Of a DNA stretch of 15,261 bases, positions 1-7,933 are shown in pieces. The stretch is from Chrysochromulina tobinii. Taxonomy: Eukaryota > Haptophyta > Prymnesiales > Chrysochromulinaceae. Position 1 is the first letter of the stretch. Every line of letters begins with the position of its first letter. A program made the position numbers and the translations under genes. The notes below the pieces were generated by a model, which made no database searches, was not told the DNA's origin, and saw only the letters and a list, made by a program, of their open reading frames with translations. The stretch lies in assembly GCA_001275005.1 (NCBI GenBank), contig JWZX01000217.1, positions 1 through 15,261 on the forward strand, given 5' to 3'.

Positions 1-910
1 CCTTGTTGCTTTGGATGGCCTCGCAGACTGCGTTTACGCCCTCATCCTTGAGGCTGTTGGACGACAAATTCAGGGCCGTCAGCCCGCCTGTGACAACGGC
101 CTGTGACAGGTCCGAAGCCAGCAGGATCACATCGGGCAGATTGAGGCTCTGCTTGGAGAAGTCAGCGGTGGTCTGATCGCGCCGGATGCCGCAAAGCGAG
201 ACGCCCTTCTGCTTGGCGACTTCAGCAAGCATCTTGGCGGCCTCTGCATCAAGCTTATTGTACAGGAGGTCAATCACCGTCAGCCCGCCTGTGACGGCCG
301 CCATGGCGGCCACAGACTTTGCTCCCACAGGACCGATGCTGTTGGCGCCCATGTTGAGCGACTCGAGCTTGGTCTCCTTGTTGCTCAGGATGGCCTCGCA
401 GACTGCGCTTACGCCCTCATCCTTGAGGTCGTTGGACGACAAATCCAGGGCCATCAGCCCGCCCATGACGGGTATCAGACCCGCAACGACCATGCCTCCC
501 TCGACTCCGACGTCCTTCCCCTTCAGGTCCAGCTCCGTGAGCGAGTTGGCGCGCATCTCTTTGATTGGGATTTCGTTGAAAAAATTGATGTTGAGGTTGC
601 CAAGGACAGCAACTGCAAGCTGCACAGCGCCGTCGCCCGCAATGCTGTTTTGGCGGACGTCGATGCTTGTCAGCCCGCCCATGACAGGCACGAGGTATGC
701 AAGAAGCATGCCACCCTGAACGCCGATATTTTGCTCACACAGGTTGAGCTCAGAGACGGAGTCGTCGCGCATCATCTGCACTGGAATGCCGCGCACCTCG
801 CCAGAGCCGGCACAGGCAACAGCTGCAAGCAGGAGCTCGAGCGGCGGCTCGCCCTCTCCCTCGATGCAGCTGATGAGAGCAGTTTTGGCAGGGCCTCCAA
901 GGAATGGCCT

Positions 911-943
<33 letters not shown>

Positions 944-1768
944 ATCCCTCTCGTCCAGATCCACCTCGCGGACCGCGGCCACACTCACCGTGAAGCCCTC
1001 CCAGCGCAGTCGGGCCAGGCTCGTCAGCATCCTCCCCGTCGCCGCCGCCTCCCATGGCCGGCCCGCGTCGACGAGGACCTTGATGTTGAGATCGGTGATC
1101 TCAGCCAGCTGAGTCGGCGCGGGCTGACCCTCGCAGCGGCTGAGGCGGGAGCAGAGCACGCGCCGCGCGAGCGCCAACCACGATTGGCTCACGCCCTTGA
1201 GCTCGGCCAGCGTGCCCACGTCGAGCATGCCCAGCGCCACCTCCCTGGCATCGTATGTGACTGCCATCCCCGACAGCGAGGGCTGTGGCAGCAGCGCGGG
1301 TGGCCCCGCCGCAGAGCCCGTCGTGGCTACTGATAGCTGCCCCTCCGGCGAGAACGCCGGCTCGGCGAGTGCCGCCACACGTTCCTCCGCACTGCCAAAG
1401 TCATCCGTTGCGCCGAGCAGCTCTCTGAGCTCATCGGCACGTTTGCCGTTGAGGCGTGTGGCGAGGGCGCACTGCGCGTGATTGAGCGCCCCGGGGGCGT
1501 CGAGGAAGCTGGCGCCCTCGATGAGCCTGAAGAGCTCCGAGATCGAGCACTGCTCGAGTCTCGCCGGCATGGAGTCGGCCTCGCACATCTCCCGGAGCAC
1601 TCCCAGCTCTGCCGCCGCAATCGTCGGCACCGGGTAGACGCCATCTTCGGTTGGAGCGTCGTCCATCATGTCTTTGAGCGTGCCTGCTCGCTGGGCCACC
1701 CGGCGCGTCCACTCGACAGCCTCGCCCTCGCGCGCCCGCAAGCGCACGCGCTCCTTGCCATCAGACAT
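1..1768 (-). CDS. Skp1-like / F-box-like / leucine-rich-repeat fusion protein (3' part outside window)
   Basis: The reading frame is open from an ATG at 1768 to the left edge: 589 codons, no stop, no visible intron. Residues about 10-65 resemble the Skp1 POZ half (TLKDMMDD at 30-37, VPTI at 47-50). Residues 75-140 match the Skp1 helical half: ELFRLIEGASFLD, NGKRADELRELLGATDDF, then a run of acidic/helical residues. After a linker of about 25 residues rich in Gly/Pro/Ala, residues 166-210 read like an F-box (LDVGTLAELKGVSQSWLALA). An acidic Asp/Glu tract lies at 271-287. From about 338 come leucine-rich repeats of the ribonuclease-inhibitor type, with repeated GGLxxLxLSSN and DEGVxAVCEAI motifs, continuing off the edge. 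Known: Skp1 links F-box proteins to CUL1 in SCF ubiquitin ligases, and LRRs of F-box proteins bind substrates. Inferred: a one-chain SCF adaptor-receptor. The Skp1 and LRR calls are firm; the F-box call is weaker. Confidence 0.82.
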
Positions 1769-1781
1769 GATAGCGACTTGA

Positions 1782-1809
1782 TGCGTCGCGTTGTGTCGTG
1801 CGCGACGCA
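1782..1809. repeat. 9-bp inverted repeat with 10-base loop, probable 5'-leader hairpin
   Basis: TGCGTCGCG at 1782-1790 is the exact reverse complement of CGCGACGCA at 1801-1809. The structure lies 13 bases upstream of the ATG at 1768 of the minus-strand gene. It would therefore be a GC-rich stem in that mRNA's leader if transcription starts upstream of it. Confidence 0.5.
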
Positions 1810-1839
1810 ACTTGTCGACTTTTTGACACGCTATTGAAA

Positions 1840-1885
1840 ATCCTCCGGAGGTACATTTTTGATGTACTAAAAATCGGCGGAGGAT
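1840..1885. repeat. Nested inverted repeat in the divergent promoter
   Basis: ATCCTCCG (1840-1847) pairs with CGGAGGAT (1878-1885). Inside it GTACAT (1851-1856) pairs with ATGTAC (1862-1867) around a 5-base loop. The two stems are separated by unpaired bases of unequal length. This could be a symmetric binding site or a cruciform; its function is unknown. Confidence 0.4.
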
Positions 1886-2094
1886 CAGTCCAGATTCTGG
1901 ATAAGCGGAACCGCCCAGGTGTAAAATTTAGCGACGCTCAAGAGGCTCGTTAGAACTCTTTAGAAAGAAACCATACCGGTCTCTAGCTAAGGCAACATGT
2001 CATCTATGCCGAACAGCCTTCCTCTGGCACAAGCGCGTTGTGTTGAGCAGCATCTTTCGTTCGGCTTCGTCGGTCGGCGACGTCACCACGCAGA

Positions 2095-5000
2095 ATGGCC
2101 GTCCCGACGCCGCCGCTGCTCGTGCCCTACCGCGCCGTTGGCCTCGTGAGCGACGGCGTGCCCTTCGCCATCGAGCAGCTCGGCACCGAGACCTTTGTGA
2201 CCACCGCCATCGGCCGTACGTTCCAGGTCTTCTCCTTGGCCAAGCTGCGCCTCGCGTTCATCGGCGCGCAGCTGCCACGTGCCGTGACCGCGCTGTGCGC
2301 GGCGGGCGAGCGCACGATCGTCGCGTGCGGCACGGATGTGCACGTCTATCGGCGTGCCGAGCGCGAGCTGCTCCTCGATGGAGAGCACACGGCGCGCGTG
2401 CGTCACCTCCTCGTGCTCGGCGAGACGCTGCTTACCGTGTGCGAGAGCGGCGTGGTGATCGTGTGGGCGCTGGCCAACGGCGAGGTGCTGCGCCGGCTGC
2501 ACGCCGGCTTCGTGCCGAGTGCACTCTCGCACCCGGCCACCTACCTCAACAAGGTGCTGCTCGGTGCACCCGATGGCCGTCTGCAGCTGCTCAACGTGCG
2601 CTCCGGACAGCGGATCTACGAGTTCAAGGGGTGGGGCGCGCCCGTGCGATGCCTCGAGCAGTCTCCGGCGCTGGACGTGGTGGGCATCGGGCACGCCGAC
2701 GGGCGCATCGTGCTGCACAATCTGCGCGCCGATGCGAGCGTCCTCACGCTCGCGCACGAGAGTGGCGATGCATGCAACGCGCTCGCCTTTCGGACCGACG
2801 GCCGGGCGCACCTTGTGTCGGCGAGCTCGCTCGGCTCGTTGCATGTCTGGGACCTCGAGAAGCGCGTGCGGCTCACGTCGATTCCGCTCGCGCACGCGGG
2901 CGGAGTGCTCTGCGCCCATTTTGTGCGTGGTACGGCGGAGCTGCTCACCCTCGGCGAGGCCGAGAATGCTCTCAAGGTGTGGCTCTTCGATCAGCCTACG
3001 GGTGGTGCGCGGCTACTGCGCTCACGCTCGGGGCACTCGGCGCCGCCCTCGCTGGTGCGCTTCCATCGGGACGCGATTTTGGCCGGAGGGGCCCCTGCTG
3101 GGCAGGCTTACCTCCTCTCGGGAGGCGCCGACCGAACGCTCCGCCAGGCGGCAATCTGGACGACGCAGCAGGACGCCGAGTTTAGTCAGAAGCGCGAGAC
3201 GAGCAAGGCAAGCATGCATGTGACGGACATGGAGGCGCGCCGGCTGCCCCCGCTCACGGGCCTCGCCTCCTCACAAGTGCGCGAAACGGAGTGGGCCAAT
3301 GTCCTCACGTGCCATCAAGGTTCGGCCGCCGCGTACACGTGGCAGACGACTCGCCGAGCCCTCGCGCCGCACACGCTCCATTTGGGTTCGGGCCGACCCG
3401 TTACATCTGTGGCCATCTCGCCCTGCGGCAACTTTGGCTACTTGGGCGGCGAGGACGGCGCGCTCGAGAAGTTCAACTTGCAGTCGGGGCAGCGGCGCGC
3501 GGCCGTAAAGATCGGATCACGCCACCGCGGCGCTGTGCGTGGGCTCGCGACGGAGGCCCTCTCCAAGTGCGTCAGTGCATGCTGAGTGCCTCCCTCATTG
3601 CATGCTGAGTGCCTCCCTCATTGCATGCTGAGGGCCTCCCTCATCGCATGCTGAGTGCCTAAGGCACTCTCCCTCCAAGTGCTTCACCTTGATCGCCATC
3701 TGATGGCCATCTTGATGCCTCTCTGAGTGCCCTCTGAGTGCCCTCTGAGTGCCCTCTGAGTGCTCTCTGAGTATAGGTGCGTCTTCTCGGGCTCGTACGA
3801 CGGCACCATTTGCACGTGGCGGCCCGCCGACCTTCACTGCCTGGCGAGCCTTGATGCGGGCGCGCCGGTGGCCGCGCTGCGCCAGCATCGCGACTCCACC
3901 CTCCTCGCGGCTGCGTGCGATGACCATTGCATCCGTGTCTTCGATACACTCGTCGGGCGCGTCGTGCGCGAGCTGCGCGGCCATCGCAATACCATCACGG
4001 ATCTCGCCTGGTCCGCGGACGGCCGCTGGATCTTATCCACGTCACTCGATTCGACCATCCGCATCGTCGATGTGCCCTCCGGCGTGGCGATTGGATGGTC
4101 AGTGCCCTGCCCTTCTCCGCTGCCCTGTCCTTTGCCGCTGCCCTGTCCTTTGCCGCTGCCCTGTCCTTTCTCCGCTGCCCTGCCTTTCTCCGCTGCCCTG
4201 CCCTTCTCCGCTGCCCTGTCGTTTGCCGCTGCCCTGTCCTTTGCCGCTGCCCTGTCCTTTGCCCTCCGCCCTCCTCTGCCCCGCCCTCTGCCTGCCTCTG
4301 CCCTCTGTCTTTGTCTTGCCCTCTGCTCTGGGCCTCTCCCAGCACGCATACTAGGCCGGGCGGCTCTCCCCCCGTGAGCCGTCCGTCTTCCTTAGCCGTG
4401 CGACAGCGCCGTTGCGGGCTGCCCGCTGCCGCAAGGTGGAGGGTAGCCTGCGGCGAGGCTCAGCAAAGGGGGTGGCACCGCGTCACCATCGTGAGCGCCG
4501 CCGGGAACTGCGGGTCGCACACGCCGCATGAGGCAGCGGTCTCTGATCGGGGCCCTCTCCTCCTCCCCCTCTCTCCCCGCCACTGCTCACGTCGCTGCTC
4601 ACGTTGCATGCTCGGCCCTTTTCACGTTGCATGCTTGGCCCTTTTCACGTTGCATGCTCGGCCCTTATCTCGCAGGTATCTCGTGGCCGAGCCGCCCACC
4701 TCGATCACCGTCTCGCCCAACGGGGAGTACATCGCGACCGCGCACGCATCGACGAATGCGCTCTGCGTGTGGGCAAACCGCGCCTTCTTCTCGTCAGTGC
4801 TGCTCACACCCGCCTCGGATTCGCCGACGGCGCTCGAGATGCCAGTGGCCGCTAAGGGGGGCGAGGCTGAGGAGGAGGAGAGTGAGGCGGACGATGAGGA
4901 GGGCGCTCGGGACGGCGCGCCGACGAAGGCTGTGGCCGACGACGACGAGGACGACGACGAGGACGAGGAGGACGAGGAGGACGAGGGTGCGGCAACGTCG

Positions 5001-5672
5001 GCACGGCTGCTTGAGGGCCGCGACGTGCCTCAGATGGCGACGTGCATCACGCTCTCTTCACTGCCCGCCTCGCACATGCGAACCATCCTCCATCTGGACA
5101 CGATCCAGCAGCGCAACCTGCCCAAACAGCCACCAAAGGCGCCCGAACGAGCGCCGTTTTTCTTGCCGACTACCGTCGGAGTGGAGCGCGCCTTCGCCCC
5201 GTTGCCCGGCGCGGGCGCGGCCGCCGCCGGTCGGGGCGCCGTGTCGAGCGGAGTGGGCAAGGCGGCAACCCACGTACCTAAGGACGGACCTAAGGACGGG
5301 CCTATGGACGGGTGGATCGAGGCAGCCGACGAGAATGCTGCAGATCAGGCAGCCGACGAGAACGATGAGTGGGCGGCAGCCGCGGCGGCGGCGGGTAGGG
5401 ATGAGACGACTGAGAATGAGGAAGAGCTGACCTCTGCGTCCAATGGGCTTAGTGTGAATGGGCCCTCTGTGAAGCGGCCGCGCACGTCGCGCCTGCTGAG
5501 CTCGCGGGGTCGGCCAGACCTGTCGCCACTCCAGACGCTCGTACGCGCGGCCGACGAGGCACACGACAAGGCCGCCGCCGCTGCCTCGGCCGCCGCGACC
5601 AGCAGCAAAACAAAGGGGCGCAAGTCAGGGGCAGCGGCGGCGACGGTGTCGGCGGCGGCGGACGATGCGGCA

Positions 5673-5703
<31 letters not shown>

Positions 5704-6116
5704 ACGAGGCTGTGGTGAGCCATCTGCTCCACCTCAACCCCTCGGCCCTCGACCTCGAGCTGCGCGGCCTGGGCGGGAGCGGCGGCCTGCTCACAACGGC
5801 GCTCCGCCTCGTGCCGGGACAAGGCGGGGGAGCATCCCACGGGGGAGCCTCCCAGGGAACAGAGGGGCTCTCCGAGCTCCGAGCTGTCCTCCACTGTTTT
5901 GGTCGCGCGCTCTCGACGGGTAGAGACTTCGAGCTGCTGCAGACCGTGCTTGCCGTCTTCTTACGCATGCATCAAGAGACCCTCGCTGCCGCACCGGAGC
6001 TGCTGCCTGCGCTGCGGGCACTGCACGCATCCCAGGGCAGCCGCTGGGGCACCCTGCGCGAGCAGCTTCATGGCAACTTGTGCCTGCTCTCCTTCCTGTG
6101 CCGCACCCGCACCTGA
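2095..6116 (+). CDS. UTP21: UTP21/WDR36, WD40 protein of the small-subunit processome (3 exons)
   Basis: Known: UTP21 is a subunit of the UTP-B complex in the nucleolar SSU processome, needed for pre-18S rRNA processing. Exons inferred from GT-AG sites and protein continuity are 2095-3566, 3777-4097 and 4676-6116; joined they give 1077 aa. Family landmarks run along the whole length: HPATYLNKVLLG (146-157), RSGHSAPPSLVRF (311-323), RLPPLTGLASSQ and LTCHQG (383-409), WD40 units in exon 2 (FSGSYDGTICTW, WSADGRWILS), SPNGEYIAT (611-619), then ITLSSLP and PKAPERAPFFLPT (752-762). The C-terminal Utp21 domain occupies about 944-1072 (TGRDFELLQTVLAVFLRMH). The protein is longer than the human form (about 900-950 aa) because of an acidic tract at 661-702 and an Ala/Asp-rich linker with a 12-Ala run near 929-940. 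The ATG at 2095 is the first in frame and fits the family N-terminus. Codon 491 (Lys) and codon 598 (Trp) are split by the introns. Confidence 0.93.
3567..3776 (+). repeat. UTP21 intron 1, built of two minisatellites, with a 7-bp boundary repeat
   Basis: The intron runs from GTGCGTCAGT to GAGTATAG and is 210 bp. Its left part holds three full 23-bp units (3577-3599, 3600-3622, 3623-3645; GCATGCTGAGTGCCTCCCTC then ATT) and a fourth partial copy. Its right part holds four 11-bp units GCCCTCTGAGT at 3729-3772, the last with one change. The first seven bases of the intron, GTGCGTC, are identical to the first seven bases of exon 2 (3777-3783). Splicing here restores the frame through Lys-Cys-Val-Phe. 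Confidence 0.85.
4098..4675 (+). repeat. UTP21 intron 2, with two minisatellite arrays
   Basis: The intron runs from GTCAGTGCCC to TTATCTCGCAG and is 578 bp. Splicing joins TG|G into a Trp codon and continues the WD40 fold. About 4104-4265 is an array of 18-20 bp units with core GCTGCCCTGTCCTTTGCC. The end of the intron (4600-4670) has three 23-bp units starting CACGTTGCATGCTCGGCCC. The middle, 4290-4590, shows no recognisable RNA gene or ORF. Unlike intron 1, only GGT is shared between the two junctions. Confidence 0.85.
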
Positions 6117-6783
6117 GCGTACACGCCGGAGAGCCCGGGAGAGCTAAGAGCAGGGGCGGGAGGTATCAGGTAAGAGCTGGATTGAGGTTGATAAATTATT
6201 TTATGCTTGAGGAAATATAGCGACGTAGTCGAGTGAGTCGAGTTCGGAGTTGACAAGCTCTTGGCCACGCCACTGGCGTGGTCGGCACCCGGCCCGACGA
6301 CGGCGCGCCGAAGCGCCGCCGCAGGCGCACCGCAACGCCCGGCCGGAACGGACATCCTGCCGCAGCGTCCTAGGCTAGATCGTAGATGCCGAGGAGCTAC
6401 TCGCGAGATGCATCGACCATCGCATCGTGTACTTGTGTTGACCGAGTCATGACCGAGGGGAGCGGAGCGCCGGAGCCGTCCTCTATGAGACGGTGTGCAC
6501 TTACCTCCCCTGGAGCCTTCGTGAGAAGTTGCTGTGAGACGGTGCGGAGCCGTCCTTTGAGACGGTGAAGACACCGGGGGAGCCGGGACACACACGGGAC
6601 ACACACGGTCCGCGGTAGCTTTCCGCGATACACGATGGTGTATCGTGCGGAATCTCGATCGAGAAACGGCTTCGCCGGCCCAGGAAGCGACCACAAATTC
6701 GGGTCACGCTTCCCCCCGGAGGTTTTCTGCTGGATCTATTGGGTCACTGCGCGCTCCCCGTCCGACCAGACCCTCGACTAAAG
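6117..6783. other. Convergent intergenic region, no gene seen
   Basis: This 667-bp space lies between the 3' ends of UTP21 (+) and the 2H phosphoesterase (-), so it should hold both 3' UTRs. An AT-rich stretch at about 6185-6220 could be polyadenylation sequence for UTP21, but there is no exact AATAAA. A 23-25 bp element (CGGAGCCGTCCT...GAGACGGTG) occurs twice, at 6471-6495 and 6545-6567. Short open frames here lack any recognisable domain, and I leave them out. Confidence 0.55.
6626..6664. repeat. Hairpin followed by a 12-bp palindrome
   Basis: CGATACAC (6626-6633) and GTGTATCG (6638-6645) form a perfect 8-bp stem with a 4-base loop (GATG). Eight bases later lies the perfect palindrome TCTCGATCGAGA (6653-6664). 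Both sit between convergent genes, so they may act in 3'-end formation of either transcript; this is inference only. Confidence 0.45.
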
Positions 6784-7389
6784 TCACTGCGGGAGCATAA
6801 GGTAGCGCATGGTATCGTAATCGGCCCCTTTCTCCTTGATGGCGACTGCGGCGCCACGAACAGTGCCGAAAGAGGTGCGATCTGTCCACGCTGATTTCAT
6901 CTCGGTCTTCTTGAGCTGCTGCTTGAGGGCTTCACCTCGGTTGAAGCCGCGGTAGAGTGAGAGATGGAGCTGCTTTCGGTAGCTGTCCGTCGTTTTTAGG
7001 GGCGCGGGGTCGAGCTTTCGGACCAAATCTGCGATTGTTTGCTGTGCGGCCTCGCTCAAGCTCAAGTATAGGCCCGCACCCCATGGCTGCGGCTTGGCAA
7101 GCACGAGCTCTAGCGGGAGCATTGGCGCCGAGCTGAAGCGGATACGCTCAGCTTCGTCCTCTGTCAACTGTGCCAGAGTGACATGCCGCGTTCCATTTTT
7201 CATGAAGCAGTGCTCGTGAACCGTGGCGTCGCACGAGTTTTTGAGGAGCGTTAGGAACGACTCGTGATCTGCGTCGCCAACTGCCTCGACCATGAGAAGC
7301 AGCACATAGTCACGCTTCGCCTTGCGCTTCGTCCCGCGGGTAGCCGCCGGCTTTTCACGTGGGTCATGCGTAGAGCTGGCGTCGCCCAT
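6784..7389 (-). CDS. 2H phosphoesterase superfamily protein
   Basis: The product has 201 aa from the ATG at 7389, the first true ATG in frame. It carries two His-x-Ser/Thr motifs, the signature of the 2H (LigT/AKAP7-like) fold: RHVTLAQL with H69 and T71, and LHLSLYRG with H142 and S144, 73 residues apart. A basic patch (TKRKAKRD, residues 20-27) precedes the domain and could be a nuclear signal. Known members act on 2'-5' bonds or 2',3'-cyclic phosphates of RNA or nucleotides. The substrate here cannot be read from the sequence, and AKAP7-type, LigT-type or U6-processing roles are all open. There is no intron. It is convergent with UTP21 and divergent from the AP2/RING gene. Confidence 0.75.
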   Translation of the reverse strand: MGDASSTHDPREKPAATRGTKRKAKRDYVLLLMVEAVGDADHESFLTLLKNSCDATVHEHCFMKNGTRHVTLAQLTEDEAERIRFSSAPMLPLELVLAKPQPWGAGLYLSLSEAAQQTIADLVRKLDPAPLKTTDSYRKQLHLSLYRGFNRGEALKQQLKKTEMKSAWTDRTSFGTVRGAAVAIKEKGADYDTMRYLMLPQ

Positions 7390-7606
7390 CCTTGTCAGCT
7401 TCGTCCCACAGCACACTTTCACAAAAAGGTGTGCGGTCGCGGGAATGCATGCAACTTTGGCAGGCGCGCAGTCCCCAGACGCTGGACCGCGACAAAACTG
7501 ACTGACTGACTGGCATCGGAGACGCGTCTGGAAAAGTCAAAACGCCAGTCCTCCAACGAGGTGCCCACAATGGCGCGCGGGAGTGTTTGTGGGAGATTCT
7601 TTGGTA
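7390..7606. promoter_or_regulatory. Short divergent promoter region
   Basis: The 217 bases between the 2H phosphoesterase start (-) and the AP2/RING gene start (+) should drive both. A short (ACTG)n run lies at 7497-7511. An ATG at 7570 opens a different frame of 60 codons that overlaps the start of the AP2/RING frame; if it is transcribed it would act as an upstream ORF. Confidence 0.4.
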
Positions 7607-7891
7607 ATGCTGACGTGCGGGGGAGACGGCGCGTCGAGCAGTGGCTGCCCCAAGTACGCGACGTGCCGCCTCGTCCCCGGCTGCATCCTCGAGGAGAAGC
7701 ACATTGGCATTTGCATCTTCCCCTTCGTCGAGCGTGGCGATAGGTCACGGAAGCCTGTCCCCGTAATAGAGGCGTGCACGGCAAAGCAGCACCTGACACG
7801 CCCTCCCGCTACCAAAGCCACCACCACCGAGGACGAGGACGAGGACGAGGTCGAGGACGAGGTCGACGACGAGGACTATGACGAGGACTAT

Positions 7892-7933
<42 letters not shown>

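Larger units (their letters stand above)
1769..2094. promoter_or_regulatory. Divergent intergenic/promoter region
   Basis: These 326 bases separate the start codons of the Skp1-like/LRR gene (-) and UTP21 (+), so they should hold both promoters and both 5' leaders. The middle (about 1820-1990) is clearly more AT-rich than the flanking coding DNA. I see no convincing TATA box and no open frame that continues either gene. Two inverted repeats are listed separately. Confidence 0.6.

Noticed and set aside
186-1333. Plus-strand open frames opposite the LRR gene
   Set aside because: Ser/Ala/Pro-rich products without domains; the minus strand gives a coherent Skp1/LRR protein over the same bases.
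3577-3776. Regular repeats that might suggest a CRISPR array
   Set aside because: Units are directly adjacent without unique spacers, they lie in a spliced intron, and the genome is eukaryotic.
6784-7422. Longer version of the 2H phosphoesterase starting at 7422
   Set aside because: The codon at 7422 is GTG; the first ATG in frame is at 7389 and the domain lies wholly downstream of it.
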